A stretch of DNA of 64,000 nucleotides, taken from contig NZ_JBBEWR010000001.1 of NCBI RefSeq assembly GCF_037646345.1, positions 1-64,000 on the forward strand, in the 5' to 3' direction. Source of the stretch: Ascidiimonas aurantiaca. Its GTDB lineage: Bacteria; Bacteroidota; Bacteroidia; Flavobacteriales; Flavobacteriaceae. Shown piece after piece: positions 32,754 to 42,607 of the stretch (within the stretch, counting starts at the first letter, position 1; every line of letters starts with the position of its first letter). A program made the translations under genes and the position numbers. The notes below the pieces were generated by a model. The model was not told the DNA's origin. It saw nothing but the letters and a program-made list of their open reading frames with translations, and did not search any database.

Positions 32754-35402
32754 CTAATTTTTAAGCAATACTTTACTAAGATTAAGAGTACCTGAGTTGA
32801 TCTTTACAAAATAAAGTTTCTCCTCTAGTCCCGAAAGGTTGATATCAATTTCATCAACATTTTCAAAAGAACCTTCTTCAATAAGCCTTCCGTGTATGTC
32901 AAATACACGATATTGCCCTTTGGAAATATTGTTTATTTGCAGCTTAAATATCCCGTCATTTGGATTTGGTATTATATTAAAAGAGGCTAACTTTTGTATT
33001 GGCTGACTAGGTTCAAATACATTTTGTGTATGTTTTCTAATGATCGTAAAACGCTCTCCTCCTTCAAAATACCCTTTACGGTCATTTACCTGAAGTACAT
33101 CCAGCAAGAGTTTGGTGCCTACTGGTAATTCTTTGAATATGTGAAACTTAAAATTCAAAGAAAACGTTTCTTCGTAACGAAGTGGTACTCTTGGTATAGT
33201 AGCTCTGTTAGATGTGACGAGTAGCGTGTTTTCATTTATAATTCGCACGTATTTTGTTTCCTGAAAGCCAGACTCAAGGAGACGTTTAAAAAGCTCTGGT
33301 TCCATTTCTACCTCTATTTCTCCTACGTCAAAAAAACGATACCTGCTGTTATCTCCAAAACCATCATCTACAAACATAATTGAATTGGTATCCGTGTTTT
33401 CATCAACCCCTCTTATAAATACCGAAGTGGATGTAGGTAAACCATTGGGATCAGAATCGTAAACACTTATATTTTTCCAGACAATGTTATTATTGTTTCG
33501 CACATTAGGGCTTATGGCCCCCGATACTTCATTAAACATAGGATCATTTGGTGTAATAATTCTCGATACCAGGCAGAAGTGGTGTATATCGTTTACAAAA
33601 TCGGCCGGATTGGGCGGATACCAGGGGATCTCTACGGTAACACTTCCTCCGGGAGGTATGGCAGGCAGTGTGGTGGTACCAATAATATCTCCATGCAGGA
33701 CATCGGTGCCCCCTATATTCATGTAATAGTTGTTAAAATGAGCAGGCCATGCCAAACCGGTAGAGGCCTTGCTAAAATACACACTTAGCTGTGCACAGGC
33801 AGAAGTAACTGTAGAAGAGCGGTTTCGTACTTTTACATATACTCCGTTAGGGGTCTCTAATTTGAATTCAGGGTTCTGGTGTACCGTTCCGCCATCCAGA
33901 TCCTGCCGTATCCAGATATCTTCACTTATCCACATAGGGCCGGTATCGGGATTAGGCTCCTGGCCCGAATCAAACGGGCGGTCCTTAGAGTAAATATCGA
34001 AAGTTCCTGCAAAAGGAGGACATAAAGAACAGGTACCCAGACAAGAACCATTAGCAACCTCAGAACGGATCACATTTCCCGGTTGCTGGCCAAAACCAAG
34101 GCTAAAATTAATACCTGCAGGAGTGATATGGCAATAGCTCATAATAGTGCCGCCACTTGCAGGTACGGGAGGTCGCACACACCAGCTACATCCGGGTGAT
34201 GACGGATTGGGGCTTTCCTGGCAGCTTCCGCAACCATCAATGGCAGTATTGTTACCATTCCATACGCAGGCATGTGTATGCCGGGAACCAAAAAGATGCC
34301 CAAATTCATGCGTCACTACCATTACATTCCAACTGTAGTTGGGGAAATTCACAATAGCAGAACTTAAATTTCCCGATACGCACAGGCTGCTATCGGGATT
34401 AGGGTTACATATACCGTCAAAGCCGGCGGCCCTACCTCCGCCAATATTTCTAAAGGTAAGTAATTGCCCCAGATCACCGTTAAATGTAGTGATATTGTTC
34501 TGAAATTGGGAAAGAACCGAACCCGTACTAAATCCGGTATAAGGATCGGGAGTGGTCCAGATATTGATCTGAGAAATCGTGGTACTTATTCCTTCGTTCT
34601 GATAAATAGTAGCTACCTGATTATAGAGGCCGGTTACATAGTTTTGTACAGCCGCGGTACTTCCCAGATTCTGAAAAATATCATATTCTGTTTCAAAATA
34701 CAGGCGCACACAGTTCGCATCAAAAGACCTGGAAGTAATACCTTGATCTTTCATAAGAAGCTCAGGAGCATACCCTTTAAAATCATCATCTGTGGTTTCA
34801 CATATAAATTCCGGCTGCTCTATGAGGTTCTTATCATTGTAAATAATAAATTGAGAAGAGTCGGTTAACTTACTAATAGTATAATTTCCTTCTTCCGTAG
34901 AAATAAAACCCATAACATCTCCCTCAAAAAAGCTTAATGCTACAAGGCTGTTGGGAACGTTCCGCACAATTCCTCTGTAGTGCCTGGCCGTATTTTTATT
35001 AGCCAGAGTACGGTCTCCTTTGTCTGTTGTAACCTCGTATTCATAGAATCGTTCTTCTACTTCCAGAAGATCTAAGGTTACCGTTTTCCTGCCAATAGGA
35101 ACCGTTAACGAAAGAGAAGCATCTTTCAGTTCTGAAACCTTTAGATCGTAATCAAGAAGGTTTACTTCATTTAGATCAGAAAATACATTCGTACGGCTGT
35201 ATTTTTGCTGAACTGGTTTAAAAATAGCTTTTTCAGGAAATCCCATTCGCTGGTTTTTTGCTTCGGTAATGCGTTGGGATATAACATTCTGGCCAAAACA
35301 TAATGAAGTAAATAAGAGACATACAGCCATGGTTAAAAAGCGAATGCTTTTCAAAGGTCTTGTAAAACCAATTGGTTGGTCTTGGTTGTTGGTTGTTTTC
35401 AT
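32754..35402 (-). CDS. T9SS-exported zinc metalloprotease (reprolysin-like)
   Basis: An 882-residue protein with signal peptide (about 20-38, CLLFTSLCFGQ), a pro-region and a metzincin catalytic domain with the zinc motif HEFGHLFGSRHTH at about residues 365-377. It is followed by a Cys-rich segment (GCGSCQESPNPSSPGCSWCV) and the Met-turn candidate GTIMSYCH. Beta-sandwich domains follow, and a type A T9SS tail starts near residue 800 (FNIIPNPNDGIFKLQINNIS, then YRVFDIHGRLIEEGSF). It is thus an M12B/reprolysin-type secreted protease, exported by the type IX system; substrates are probably extracellular proteins. Confidence 0.85.
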   Translation of the reverse strand: MKTTNNQDQPIGFTRPLKSIRFLTMAVCLLFTSLCFGQNVISQRITEAKNQRMGFPEKAIFKPVQQKYSRTNVFSDLNEVNLLDYDLKVSELKDASLSLTVPIGRKTVTLDLLEVEERFYEYEVTTDKGDRTLANKNTARHYRGIVRNVPNSLVALSFFEGDVMGFISTEEGNYTISKLTDSSQFIIYNDKNLIEQPEFICETTDDDFKGYAPELLMKDQGITSRSFDANCVRLYFETEYDIFQNLGSTAAVQNYVTGLYNQVATIYQNEGISTTISQINIWTTPDPYTGFSTGSVLSQFQNNITTFNGDLGQLLTFRNIGGGRAAGFDGICNPNPDSSLCVSGNLSSAIVNFPNYSWNVMVVTHEFGHLFGSRHTHACVWNGNNTAIDGCGSCQESPNPSSPGCSWCVRPPVPASGGTIMSYCHITPAGINFSLGFGQQPGNVIRSEVANGSCLGTCSLCPPFAGTFDIYSKDRPFDSGQEPNPDTGPMWISEDIWIRQDLDGGTVHQNPEFKLETPNGVYVKVRNRSSTVTSACAQLSVYFSKASTGLAWPAHFNNYYMNIGGTDVLHGDIIGTTTLPAIPPGGSVTVEIPWYPPNPADFVNDIHHFCLVSRIITPNDPMFNEVSGAISPNVRNNNNIVWKNISVYDSDPNGLPTSTSVFIRGVDENTDTNSIMFVDDGFGDNSRYRFFDVGEIEVEMEPELFKRLLESGFQETKYVRIINENTLLVTSNRATIPRVPLRYEETFSLNFKFHIFKELPVGTKLLLDVLQVNDRKGYFEGGERFTIIRKHTQNVFEPSQPIQKLASFNIIPNPNDGIFKLQINNISKGQYRVFDIHGRLIEEGSFENVDEIDINLSGLEEKLYFVKINSGTLNLSKVLLKN

Positions 35403-35779
35403 GGTTTGTTATTTAGTGATGTAATAGAGGTAAAGGGATAGAATTAAGATATCCCCTGGCACAAATTGCTATTAAAGGGGGAAGCAATAAAGGTCACTTA
35501 TAACACAAATTTAACAAATAAAAACCTATTAATACTGTGGGTAAAATACAAAATTAAAATGTTAAAACAGTAATTTTAAACATGTATTTATCTGACAATG
35601 AGTGATAAGCGTATTTTTTGGGATGGTAACCAACCTAATAAATCCTGTAAACACGCAGAAAGTGTTAAAATTCAAAAATATCCTAAAAATTCTTCCAAAT
35701 AAAACGTTAAAGGCATTGCTCTTAGCTTTCGTTCATAGTATTTTGGCATTTTCCTTTTCTAAAAACTAAAACCAAGCAA
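35403..35779. other. Divergent intergenic region
   Basis: 377 bp between the divergent metalloprotease and tricorn-like genes; it should carry both promoters. It is AT-rich, with no ORF or repeat that I recognise. No confident -7 TAnnTTTG element could be fixed by eye. Confidence 0.3.
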
Positions 35780-38700
35780 ATGAATCTCATTACAAAGCTC
35801 TCCTTACTTTTTTCATTAATAGTTGTACCGGCTCTGGCACAGGCACCTCTTGTACATTTTCCTTCCATAAGCCCGGATGGTCAAATGCTGGCATTTAATT
35901 ATCAGGGTGATATATGGATTGCCAATGTTTCGGGTATTAATGTACGAAGGCTTACCATTCATGAAGCATATGACACCAATCCTGTCTGGAGTCATGATGG
36001 GAGTTATATTGCATTTCAGAGCAATCGTTATGGCAATAATGACGTTTACACCATTCCGGTAAATGGCGGGGTTCCCAAAAGGTTTACCTATCATTCCGGT
36101 AGTGATGTTGTGACCGATATCACAAAACAGGGAGATATACTTTTCAATACCCGAAGGTATTTTGCTCAGGTGGAAAGAGAACCGGAGGTTTATTTGGCTC
36201 CAAAACAAGGAGGAACTCCTTACCGGTATATGAATGCCCTTGGGTTTGATGCCGTAGTATCGCCTAATGGCCGGTTTGTTGCTTTGACCAAAGGCTCCTG
36301 CCGTTTGGAGCGTGAAGCTTACCGGGGACCGGCTAACCGAGATATATGGATATACGATACAAAGAATAATCGTTACACCCAGCTTACTACAGATGAAGGT
36401 AATGACTTCTATCCGCAGTGGGTAAATGACCAAACCTTGTATTTTCAATCCGGACGAAGCGGTAAGTATAACGTACATCGCATTTCTTTGGATCAAAACG
36501 GACAACCATCCGGAGCCATTACCCAGGTTACCCAATTTAAAGAAATGGGTATATTCTCATTTAACGTAAATAGAAATGGTGAAAAGATGGTGTGTGTACA
36601 GGGAGATCAGCTTCACGTTATGGATATTTCATCAGGCAATATGGAGAAGGTCTCAATTCAAATAGGGACCGATTATCGCTTTGATCCCAAAGAAAAGAAA
36701 ACCTTCAGCAACCAGGTATCTGCTATTGTTCCTTCACCCGATAATAAATACAGTATTTTTGAAATTAGAGGGGAACTCTTTTTAGCGAATAACGACAAGG
36801 AAAAAAAGAGAACCGTAAACCTCTCAAATTCTCCTTATAGAGATAGTTCTCCCGTGTGGATAGGTGACAATAGCATTTTGTTTGTTTCAGACAGGGAGGG
36901 GTCTTATGACCTGTACTCAGTAAGCTCTTCAGACCCAGATGAAAAAAATCTCTATAAAAGCCTTAAACGCGAAGTCGTACGCCTTACCAAAACAGAAGAA
37001 GATGAAACACAGCCTGTATTATCGCCCGATGGTAAAAAACTGGCATTTGTAAGAGGTAGCAGTAAACTTATAGTTGCTAATGTTACCGAGAAAGGTACAC
37101 TTACAGGTGAGAAGGTACTTCTTGATAATTGGGCCGGGGCTTCCGGAGTTGCCTGGTCACCTGATTCCCAATGGCTGGCCTATGCCAGCAGAGACCTGGA
37201 TTTTAATCAGGAAATATTTATTCATAAAGCCGACAATTCAAAAAAACCCGTGAATATATCCATGCACCCAAAACAAGACGTAAATCCCGTGTGGAGTCCC
37301 GATGGCAAAAAACTTGGGTTTTCTTCCAATCGTAATAACGGTGATTACGATGTGTGGTTTACATGGTTGTTAGAAGAAGACTGGGAAAAAACAAAAGAAG
37401 ACCGTGAAGAAGATGAAGATACTGATACCGGTGCTGCAAATGCCAAAGATGCCGAAAAAGATAAGAACGAAGCAGTAGTTGTAAACATTGATTTTGAGAA
37501 TATACACGAACGTCAGATACAGGTAACCTCTTATACCGGAGGAGAATTTCTGCAGGCTTTTTCCAAAGATGCCCAAACCTTGTATTATACCACAGGATTA
37601 GGATCCAGAGGAAATGCTAAAGTGGATGCCGATCTTTTTTCTATCAATTGGGACGGGAAAGAACGTAAGTCAATTACCTCCAATAATGCGCGACCTTCTA
37701 ATGTAACCATTGATAGTAAGAACAGCCATTTGTATTTCACAACATCCGGGGGTAGCCCTAAAAGTTTAAAAATGGGAAAAGAGAAGCCCGAAGCACTTTC
37801 TTTCACGGCGAGAATGACCATTGACTACTATGAAGAATCCAATCAAATATTTGAAGAAGCCTGGAATGCTATTAACAACGGATTTTATGACCCTAAATTT
37901 CACGGAAAAAGCTGGAAAGAGTTAAAGGCAACTTACAAACCACTAGCCATGAAAGCCTCTACCAGAGATGATTTCAAGACCGTTTTCAACTGGATGCTAG
38001 GGCAGGTAAACGCCAGTCACATGGGGATGTACAGAGGAGAAGAAAGAGCCGACCTGCAAAAGGAAAGCACAGGACTCTTGGGAGTTGAAGTAAAGCCCGA
38101 TTCCAAAGGAAAGCTTGAAGTGTTGAGTGTAGTTGAAGGTATGCCGGCCAGCCGTAAAGCAAGTAGGCTCAACATAGGAGATGTTATACTTGGAGTAAAT
38201 GGTGAAGAACTGAAAGCGGATACCAACATATATAGTTTATTGACAGGAACTGCAGGTCAAAAAATATATCTTACCGTACAGGGCAAAAAAGGAGAGAAAC
38301 GCGAGGTAGTCATCCGTCCTAAATCAGGTAATCGACTTGAAAACTATAAAGCTTGGGTAAATGAGCGTAAACGGCTTACCGAAGTATATTCAAACGGAAA
38401 GTTGGGTTATATCCACATTCAGGGCATGAACTGGCCCAGTTTTGAAAGCTTTGAACGAGAACTAACAGCAGCCGGTTCGGGAAAAGAAGGTATTGTTATC
38501 GATGTACGCTATAACGGTGGCGGTTGGACTACCGATTATTTAATGGCCGTATTATCAGTTAAACAACACGCCTATACCGTACCCAGAGGGGCTGCCAAAG
38601 ATCTGGAAAAAGAGAACAAGCGTTTTTCAGAACATTACCCCTTCAGTGAAAGGTTACCCCTGGCTTCCTGGACAAAACCTTCCATAGCATTATGTAATGA

Positions 38701-39001
38701 AACCAGTTACTCCAATGCCGAGATCTTTTCACATGCCTATAAATCACTTGATATAGGTACCCTGGTCGGGATGCCCACTTTTGGAGCCGTTATCTCAACC
38801 GGTGCTCGCGGACTTATAGACGGCTCTATTGTGCGAATGCCATTTAGAGGTTGGTATGTTAAAAGTACCGGAGAAAATATGGAACTGGGGCCCGCAGTGC
38901 CTGATATTGTACTGGATAATGCACCAGATGATAAAGCAAACGGTAAAGATGTGCAGCTAAAGAAAGCAGTGGACACACTTTTAGAACAATTAGAAAAGTA
39001 A
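35780..39001 (+). CDS. Tricorn-like protease (propeller, PDZ, S41 tail protease)
   Basis: A 1073-residue protein with a signal peptide (ends ALAQA). Residues 25-560 form two TolB/PD40-type propellers (FPSISPDGQMLAFNYQGDIW, NPVWSPDGKKLGFSSNRNNG). An acidic Glu/Asp-rich linker lies near 535-560, a C1-like domain near 690-760, and a PDZ domain near 775-855 (LGVEVKPDSKGKLEVLSVVE). The S41 tail-protease domain contains GIVIDVRYNGGGWTTDYLMA and the active-site Ser in ETSYSNAEIFSH (about residue 978). Tricorn-type enzymes degrade peptides; Bacteroidota members are periplasmic or surface-exposed. It is monocistronic with a terminator 12 bp downstream. Confidence 0.9.
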   Translation: MNLITKLSLLFSLIVVPALAQAPLVHFPSISPDGQMLAFNYQGDIWIANVSGINVRRLTIHEAYDTNPVWSHDGSYIAFQSNRYGNNDVYTIPVNGGVPKRFTYHSGSDVVTDITKQGDILFNTRRYFAQVEREPEVYLAPKQGGTPYRYMNALGFDAVVSPNGRFVALTKGSCRLEREAYRGPANRDIWIYDTKNNRYTQLTTDEGNDFYPQWVNDQTLYFQSGRSGKYNVHRISLDQNGQPSGAITQVTQFKEMGIFSFNVNRNGEKMVCVQGDQLHVMDISSGNMEKVSIQIGTDYRFDPKEKKTFSNQVSAIVPSPDNKYSIFEIRGELFLANNDKEKKRTVNLSNSPYRDSSPVWIGDNSILFVSDREGSYDLYSVSSSDPDEKNLYKSLKREVVRLTKTEEDETQPVLSPDGKKLAFVRGSSKLIVANVTEKGTLTGEKVLLDNWAGASGVAWSPDSQWLAYASRDLDFNQEIFIHKADNSKKPVNISMHPKQDVNPVWSPDGKKLGFSSNRNNGDYDVWFTWLLEEDWEKTKEDREEDEDTDTGAANAKDAEKDKNEAVVVNIDFENIHERQIQVTSYTGGEFLQAFSKDAQTLYYTTGLGSRGNAKVDADLFSINWDGKERKSITSNNARPSNVTIDSKNSHLYFTTSGGSPKSLKMGKEKPEALSFTARMTIDYYEESNQIFEEAWNAINNGFYDPKFHGKSWKELKATYKPLAMKASTRDDFKTVFNWMLGQVNASHMGMYRGEERADLQKESTGLLGVEVKPDSKGKLEVLSVVEGMPASRKASRLNIGDVILGVNGEELKADTNIYSLLTGTAGQKIYLTVQGKKGEKREVVIRPKSGNRLENYKAWVNERKRLTEVYSNGKLGYIHIQGMNWPSFESFERELTAAGSGKEGIVIDVRYNGGGWTTDYLMAVLSVKQHAYTVPRGAAKDLEKENKRFSEHYPFSERLPLASWTKPSIALCNETSYSNAEIFSHAYKSLDIGTLVGMPTFGAVISTGARGLIDGSIVRMPFRGWYVKSTGENMELGPAVPDIVLDNAPDDKANGKDVQLKKAVDTLLEQLEK

Positions 39002-39012
39002 AAATATCAACT

Positions 39013-39037
39013 AAAGCCCCGCTTTTGCGGGGCTTTT
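39013..39037 (+). terminator. Strong Rho-independent terminator after the tricorn-like gene
   Basis: AAAGCCCCGC-TTTT-GCGGGGC with TTTTT following: an almost perfect GC-rich stem and U-run. Confidence 0.95.
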
Positions 39038-39084
39038 TCTTTCATTATATTATTTCCTTTACTCATACACATCACGTATCTTAG

Positions 39085-39106
39085 CAAAAGTGAAAAACCA
39101 CTTTTG
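39085..39106 (+). promoter_or_regulatory. Inverted repeat overlapping the NRAMP start codon
   Basis: CAAAAGTG and CACTTTTG, separated by AAAAAC, form a perfect 8-bp inverted repeat whose last base is the G of the GTG start codon. It could be an operator for a repressor or a hairpin hiding the translation start of the metal transporter. No T-run follows, so it is not a terminator. Confidence 0.45.
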
Positions 39107-40311
39107 TGATACGATTCTTTAGAAATCTCGGCCCGGGAACCCTTGTGGCAGCAGCATTTATTGGCCCCGGTACCGTAACGGTATGCACACTTGCCGGTGC
39201 TAATTATGGATATACCCTCTTATGGACCATGGTGCTGGCTATAATTGCCACCGTGGTACTTCAGGAAATGGCTGCCCGTCTTGGACTGGTTACTCAAAAA
39301 GGCCTGGCAGAAGTAATTAGTTCACAAATACCTTCTCCCATATTGCGTAAAGGAGCTATTTTTTTAATACTGGTGGCTATTGTTTTGGGAAATGCTGCGT
39401 ATGAAGCCGGCAATATAGGAGGCGCATTACTGGGGTTAAATGCCGTGTCTGTAGGTTCTTTGGGAAGTTTAGGCGTTTTACTTATTGGAGGTGCTACATT
39501 TGCAATTCTGTACTCAGGAAGTTACCGGGTTCTGGAAAGGAGCCTTATTACTCTGGTAATCCTTATGAGTATCTCTTTCGTAATTACAGCCATATTGACC
39601 AAACCTTCATGGAAGGATCTGTTTAGCGGCATGCTCATACCATCAATACCCGAAGGAAGTATTTTAACCATTGCCGCACTTGTCGGTACTACCATTGTAC
39701 CGTATAATTTGTTTTTGCATGCTTCCCTGGTTCGTGAAAAATGGTCTTCTACAGATAAGCTCGGAGAGGTGAGAAGTGATACCCGGATTTCTATAATTCT
39801 GGGGGGGTTAGTTTCTATGTCTGTAATAATAGCAGCTTCCGCATTGTCAGGTGAACAGATCACCGGAGTAGAGGGGCTGGCCAAAGGTTTGCAACCTTTG
39901 TTTGGAGATATGGCAGGAATATTTTTAGGAATAGGGCTTCTTTCGGCAGGAGTTACCTCAGCAGTAACCGCTCCCTTAGCTGCTGCTTATGTAGCCAACA
40001 GTTGCTTTGGATGGAAGGCTTCCATGAAAGATTATCGGTTCCGGTTAGTTTGGGTCTCTGTACTGTTACTCGGTATGTTATCGCTGCTTTTTCATATGAA
40101 ACCCATTCGTGTTATTCAAATCGCTCAGATCGCCAACGGAATATTACTTCCTGTAGTGGCTGTATTTCTGTTATGGGTGGTAAACAGGCCGGGAGTATTG
40201 GGAAAGTTTCGAAATACCCCCTTTCAAAATCTATTGGCTGGGAGTATCGTGGTACTCTCTATATTACTGGGACTGCGTAGTGTTTTAAAAGTAACAGGGG
40301 TTGTATCATGA
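39106..40311 (+). CDS. NRAMP-family divalent metal transporter
   Basis: A 401-residue protein with about 11 membrane helices. The family signature near the start is LGPGTLVAAAFIGPGTVTVC, in which the usual DPG(N) metal motif of helix 1 is replaced by GPGT. Helix 6 has VGTTIVPYNLFLHASLVREK, with A-T-I-V-P-Y-N in place of the Mn-binding A-x-x-M-P-H. These changes place it in the NRAMP-related branch next to pxp genes (like Bacillus YcsG), for which metal transport is unproven. It starts with GTG and overlaps pxpA by four bases (ATGA), so it is operonic with the oxoprolinase genes and may move a substrate of that pathway. Confidence 0.8.
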   Translation: MIRFFRNLGPGTLVAAAFIGPGTVTVCTLAGANYGYTLLWTMVLAIIATVVLQEMAARLGLVTQKGLAEVISSQIPSPILRKGAIFLILVAIVLGNAAYEAGNIGGALLGLNAVSVGSLGSLGVLLIGGATFAILYSGSYRVLERSLITLVILMSISFVITAILTKPSWKDLFSGMLIPSIPEGSILTIAALVGTTIVPYNLFLHASLVREKWSSTDKLGEVRSDTRISIILGGLVSMSVIIAASALSGEQITGVEGLAKGLQPLFGDMAGIFLGIGLLSAGVTSAVTAPLAAAYVANSCFGWKASMKDYRFRLVWVSVLLLGMLSLLFHMKPIRVIQIAQIANGILLPVVAVFLLWVVNRPGVLGKFRNTPFQNLLAGSIVVLSILLGLRSVLKVTGVVS

Positions 40312-41066
40312 AAAGAAAACAAATAGATATTAATTGCGACCTGGGAGAAGGTCTGGGAAATGAAAAATACCTTTTACCCTTAATTTCCCGTTGTAATATT
40401 GCCTGCGGCGGACATGCGGGAGATGAGAAAACCCTTAATGAAGTATTGCTCATGGCTAAACAATACGGCGTGATCGTGGGTGCGCATCCATCATATCCCG
40501 ATCGGAAAAATTTTGGGCGTAAAGTATTGGATATTTCTCAGCAAGAACTCACACAGTCACTGGTAGCCCAATTACAGGTTTTTCAAAACGCAGCTACCCG
40601 TCATGCACTGGAAACCGGCCATGTAAAGCCTCATGGGGCCCTTTACAATGAAGCTGCCGTGAATCCTGAAGTTGCAGAAACTGTGATCCGGGCAGTTAAA
40701 GAGGTATATGGGAACCAGATAGCCATAGTAGCCCCCTGGGGTTCAGTACTGGCATTTATAGCAAAAATAGCAGGGCTTCCCATATGGTTTGAGGCTTTTG
40801 CAGACCGAAATTATCGCGAGGACCTGAGTTTGGTGCCAAGAAGTGAGCCCAACGCACTTATAACCGCTCCTCAGGCCGTTGTAAAACACCTTTTACATGT
40901 TTTAGAGACCGGAAAAGTTGTCGCTGTAAACCAAACACTTTGTGATATAAAAGCTGATACTTTTTGTATTCATGGAGATACACCTAATGTCATACAAATA
41001 CTTAACTTTGTACATTCAACACTTCCTAAATACGGATGGAACATATCGCATCAAAATACCCGATAA
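40308..41066 (+). CDS. pxpA: 5-oxoprolinase subunit A (LamB/YcsF family)
   Basis: A 252-residue LamB/YcsF-family protein: IDINCDLGEGLGNEKYLLPL with IACGGHAGD, VGAHPSYPDRKNFGR, GHVKPHGALYNEA, FADRNYREDLSLVPRSEPNA and FCIHGDTPN. With PxpB and PxpC it forms the ATP-dependent 5-oxoprolinase that opens pyroglutamate to glutamate in the cytosol. All conserved blocks and the usual length are present. It overlaps the NRAMP gene (4 bp) and pxpB (31 bp), so it belongs to one tightly coupled operon. Confidence 0.95.
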   Translation: MKRKQIDINCDLGEGLGNEKYLLPLISRCNIACGGHAGDEKTLNEVLLMAKQYGVIVGAHPSYPDRKNFGRKVLDISQQELTQSLVAQLQVFQNAATRHALETGHVKPHGALYNEAAVNPEVAETVIRAVKEVYGNQIAIVAPWGSVLAFIAKIAGLPIWFEAFADRNYREDLSLVPRSEPNALITAPQAVVKHLLHVLETGKVVAVNQTLCDIKADTFCIHGDTPNVIQILNFVHSTLPKYGWNISHQNTR

Positions 41067-41779
41067 CTATTAAGGAATTTGGAGAATACGCAGCTCTTAT
41101 TGAATGGCCGCCGCAAATAAATGAAGATGTATTATATGATATTCTTCGTGTAAAGGCTCAAATAGAAAAAACACTGGCTGCATACAATGTATCACTGGTG
41201 CCTGCTTACCATTCACTTACCGTGATCGCTAATTCACCCGTATTGTCAGGTACCGAAATTTGCAGGTATTTGAGCGATCTGGACATCACTTTAGATAGAG
41301 CACCATTGGTTTCCTCTTCGTGGAAAATACCGGTATGTTATGAATCTGATCTTGCTCCCGATCTGGAGGTGATAAGCAAACAAAAAGAATTAACCCCCAA
41401 AGAAGTGATCCGTCTTCATACCACGCCTTTATACACTGTGTATTGTATAGGGTTTTTACCGGGTTTTATGTATTTGGGAGGCTTGCCGGAAACTTTAATA
41501 ACACCCAGAAGGCAGGAGCCAAGACTACGGGTACCCGCGGGAGCCGTGGGTATTGGAGGAAGTCAAACGGGAATATACCCTCAGGAATCACCCGGAGGCT
41601 GGAATTTAATAGGAAACTGCCCGGTACCGCTTTTTGATGTTCTCAAAGACCCTCCCTGTTTTGTTAAAGTAGGAGACAGAGTTAAATTTTATCCTGTTTC
41701 TTTACCTCAATATCAGATTCTGAAAATAGAAGTGGCAACCGGCGTGTATAAACCCGAAAAAATAAAAGGGAATGATTAA
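41036..41779 (+). CDS. pxpB: 5-oxoprolinase subunit B (KipI family)
   Basis: A 247-residue protein with the KipI/allophanate-hydrolase-subunit-1 pattern: FGEYAALIEWPPQINEDVLY, VPAYHSLTVI, IPVCYESDLAPDLE, YCIGFLPGFMYLGGLPETL, RLRVPAGAVGIGGSQTGIYP, SPGGWNLIGNCPVPLFD. It is the second subunit of the PxpABC 5-oxoprolinase. In Bacillus the homologue KipI also inhibits sporulation kinase KinA, a role not expected here. The start overlaps pxpA by 31 bp, and the end overlaps pxpC by 8 bp. Confidence 0.95.
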   Translation: MEHIASKYPITIKEFGEYAALIEWPPQINEDVLYDILRVKAQIEKTLAAYNVSLVPAYHSLTVIANSPVLSGTEICRYLSDLDITLDRAPLVSSSWKIPVCYESDLAPDLEVISKQKELTPKEVIRLHTTPLYTVYCIGFLPGFMYLGGLPETLITPRRQEPRLRVPAGAVGIGGSQTGIYPQESPGGWNLIGNCPVPLFDVLKDPPCFVKVGDRVKFYPVSLPQYQILKIEVATGVYKPEKIKGND

Positions 41780-42605
41780 AGTAATAAAGTCCGGTTTTTA
41801 TACAACCGTTCAGGATAAAGGACGTTATCATTACCGTCATTTGGGTGTTCCCACTGGAGGAGTGATGGATAGATTTGCGTTAGACATTGCAAACAAAATG
41901 GTGCAAAATATACCAGATGCAGCAGTACTGGAGATTACCATGACCGGCCCGAAACTGCATTTTAATACCTCTGCCCGTATTGCCATTACCGGAGCTTATA
42001 TGTCTCCTTATCTCAATGATATTCCTTTGTTTAACTATGAACCTTATGAAGTACACCCCGGAGATCATCTCAGTTTTGGCAAGCTCATAAAAGGTTTCAG
42101 GACCTACCTCGCTGTTTCTGGCGGGATAGAGACCCAGACTGTTTTGGGAAGTAGATCATTTGCTAAAAATATTACCGGTCAATTGGTTTTAAAAGCAGGA
42201 GATGAACTGCCACTGGGTACCCGACAATCAATACATGGTTTGAAAACAGTTATAGACGACAGTTACCTGGATTCTGAAATACTTACGGTCTTTCCGGGTC
42301 CTGAATTTCACAAATTGCCAGATGAACAGAAGAGAACATTGTTCAACATGCGTTTTACAGTTGCCAAAGAGAATAATCGAATGGCCTACCAATTGACAGA
42401 AGTATTACCCCCCAATACTTTTTCCATGATTACCTCTGCAACACTACCCGGAACGGTGCAGTTAACTCCCTCGGGAAAATTAATTATTCTAATGAGAGAT
42501 GGACAAACTACAGGAGGGTACCCTCGTATTTTACAATTGTCAGAAGCTTCAGTGTCTAAACTGGCCCAGAAAAAAACCGGAGATAGGCTGAAACTTCAGC
42601 AATAG
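41772..42605 (+). CDS. pxpC: 5-oxoprolinase subunit C (KipA family)
   Basis: A 277-residue KipA/allophanate-hydrolase-subunit-2 protein: FYTTVQDKGRYHYRHLGVPT, GGVMDRFALDIANKMVQN, FRTYLAVSGGIETQTVLGSR, and near the end LMRDGQTTGGYPRILQL. It completes the three-subunit 5-oxoprolinase. It is slightly shorter than many homologues but holds all the blocks. It is the last gene of the NRAMP-pxpABC operon; the following small gene is convergent. Confidence 0.95.
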   Translation: MIKVIKSGFYTTVQDKGRYHYRHLGVPTGGVMDRFALDIANKMVQNIPDAAVLEITMTGPKLHFNTSARIAITGAYMSPYLNDIPLFNYEPYEVHPGDHLSFGKLIKGFRTYLAVSGGIETQTVLGSRSFAKNITGQLVLKAGDELPLGTRQSIHGLKTVIDDSYLDSEILTVFPGPEFHKLPDEQKRTLFNMRFTVAKENNRMAYQLTEVLPPNTFSMITSATLPGTVQLTPSGKLIILMRDGQTTGGYPRILQLSEASVSKLAQKKTGDRLKLQQ

Positions 42606-42607
42606 AA

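Noticed and set aside
35816..36535. A 239-codon minus-strand ORF inside the tricorn-like gene
   Set aside because: It is antisense to a strongly conserved propeller coding region and has no recognisable domain, so it is a shadow.
37370..37576. Acidic repeat region of the tricorn-like gene read antisense as a membrane protein
   Set aside because: The antisense of Glu/Asp-rich codons gives Phe/Ile-rich sequence; this is a compositional artefact.
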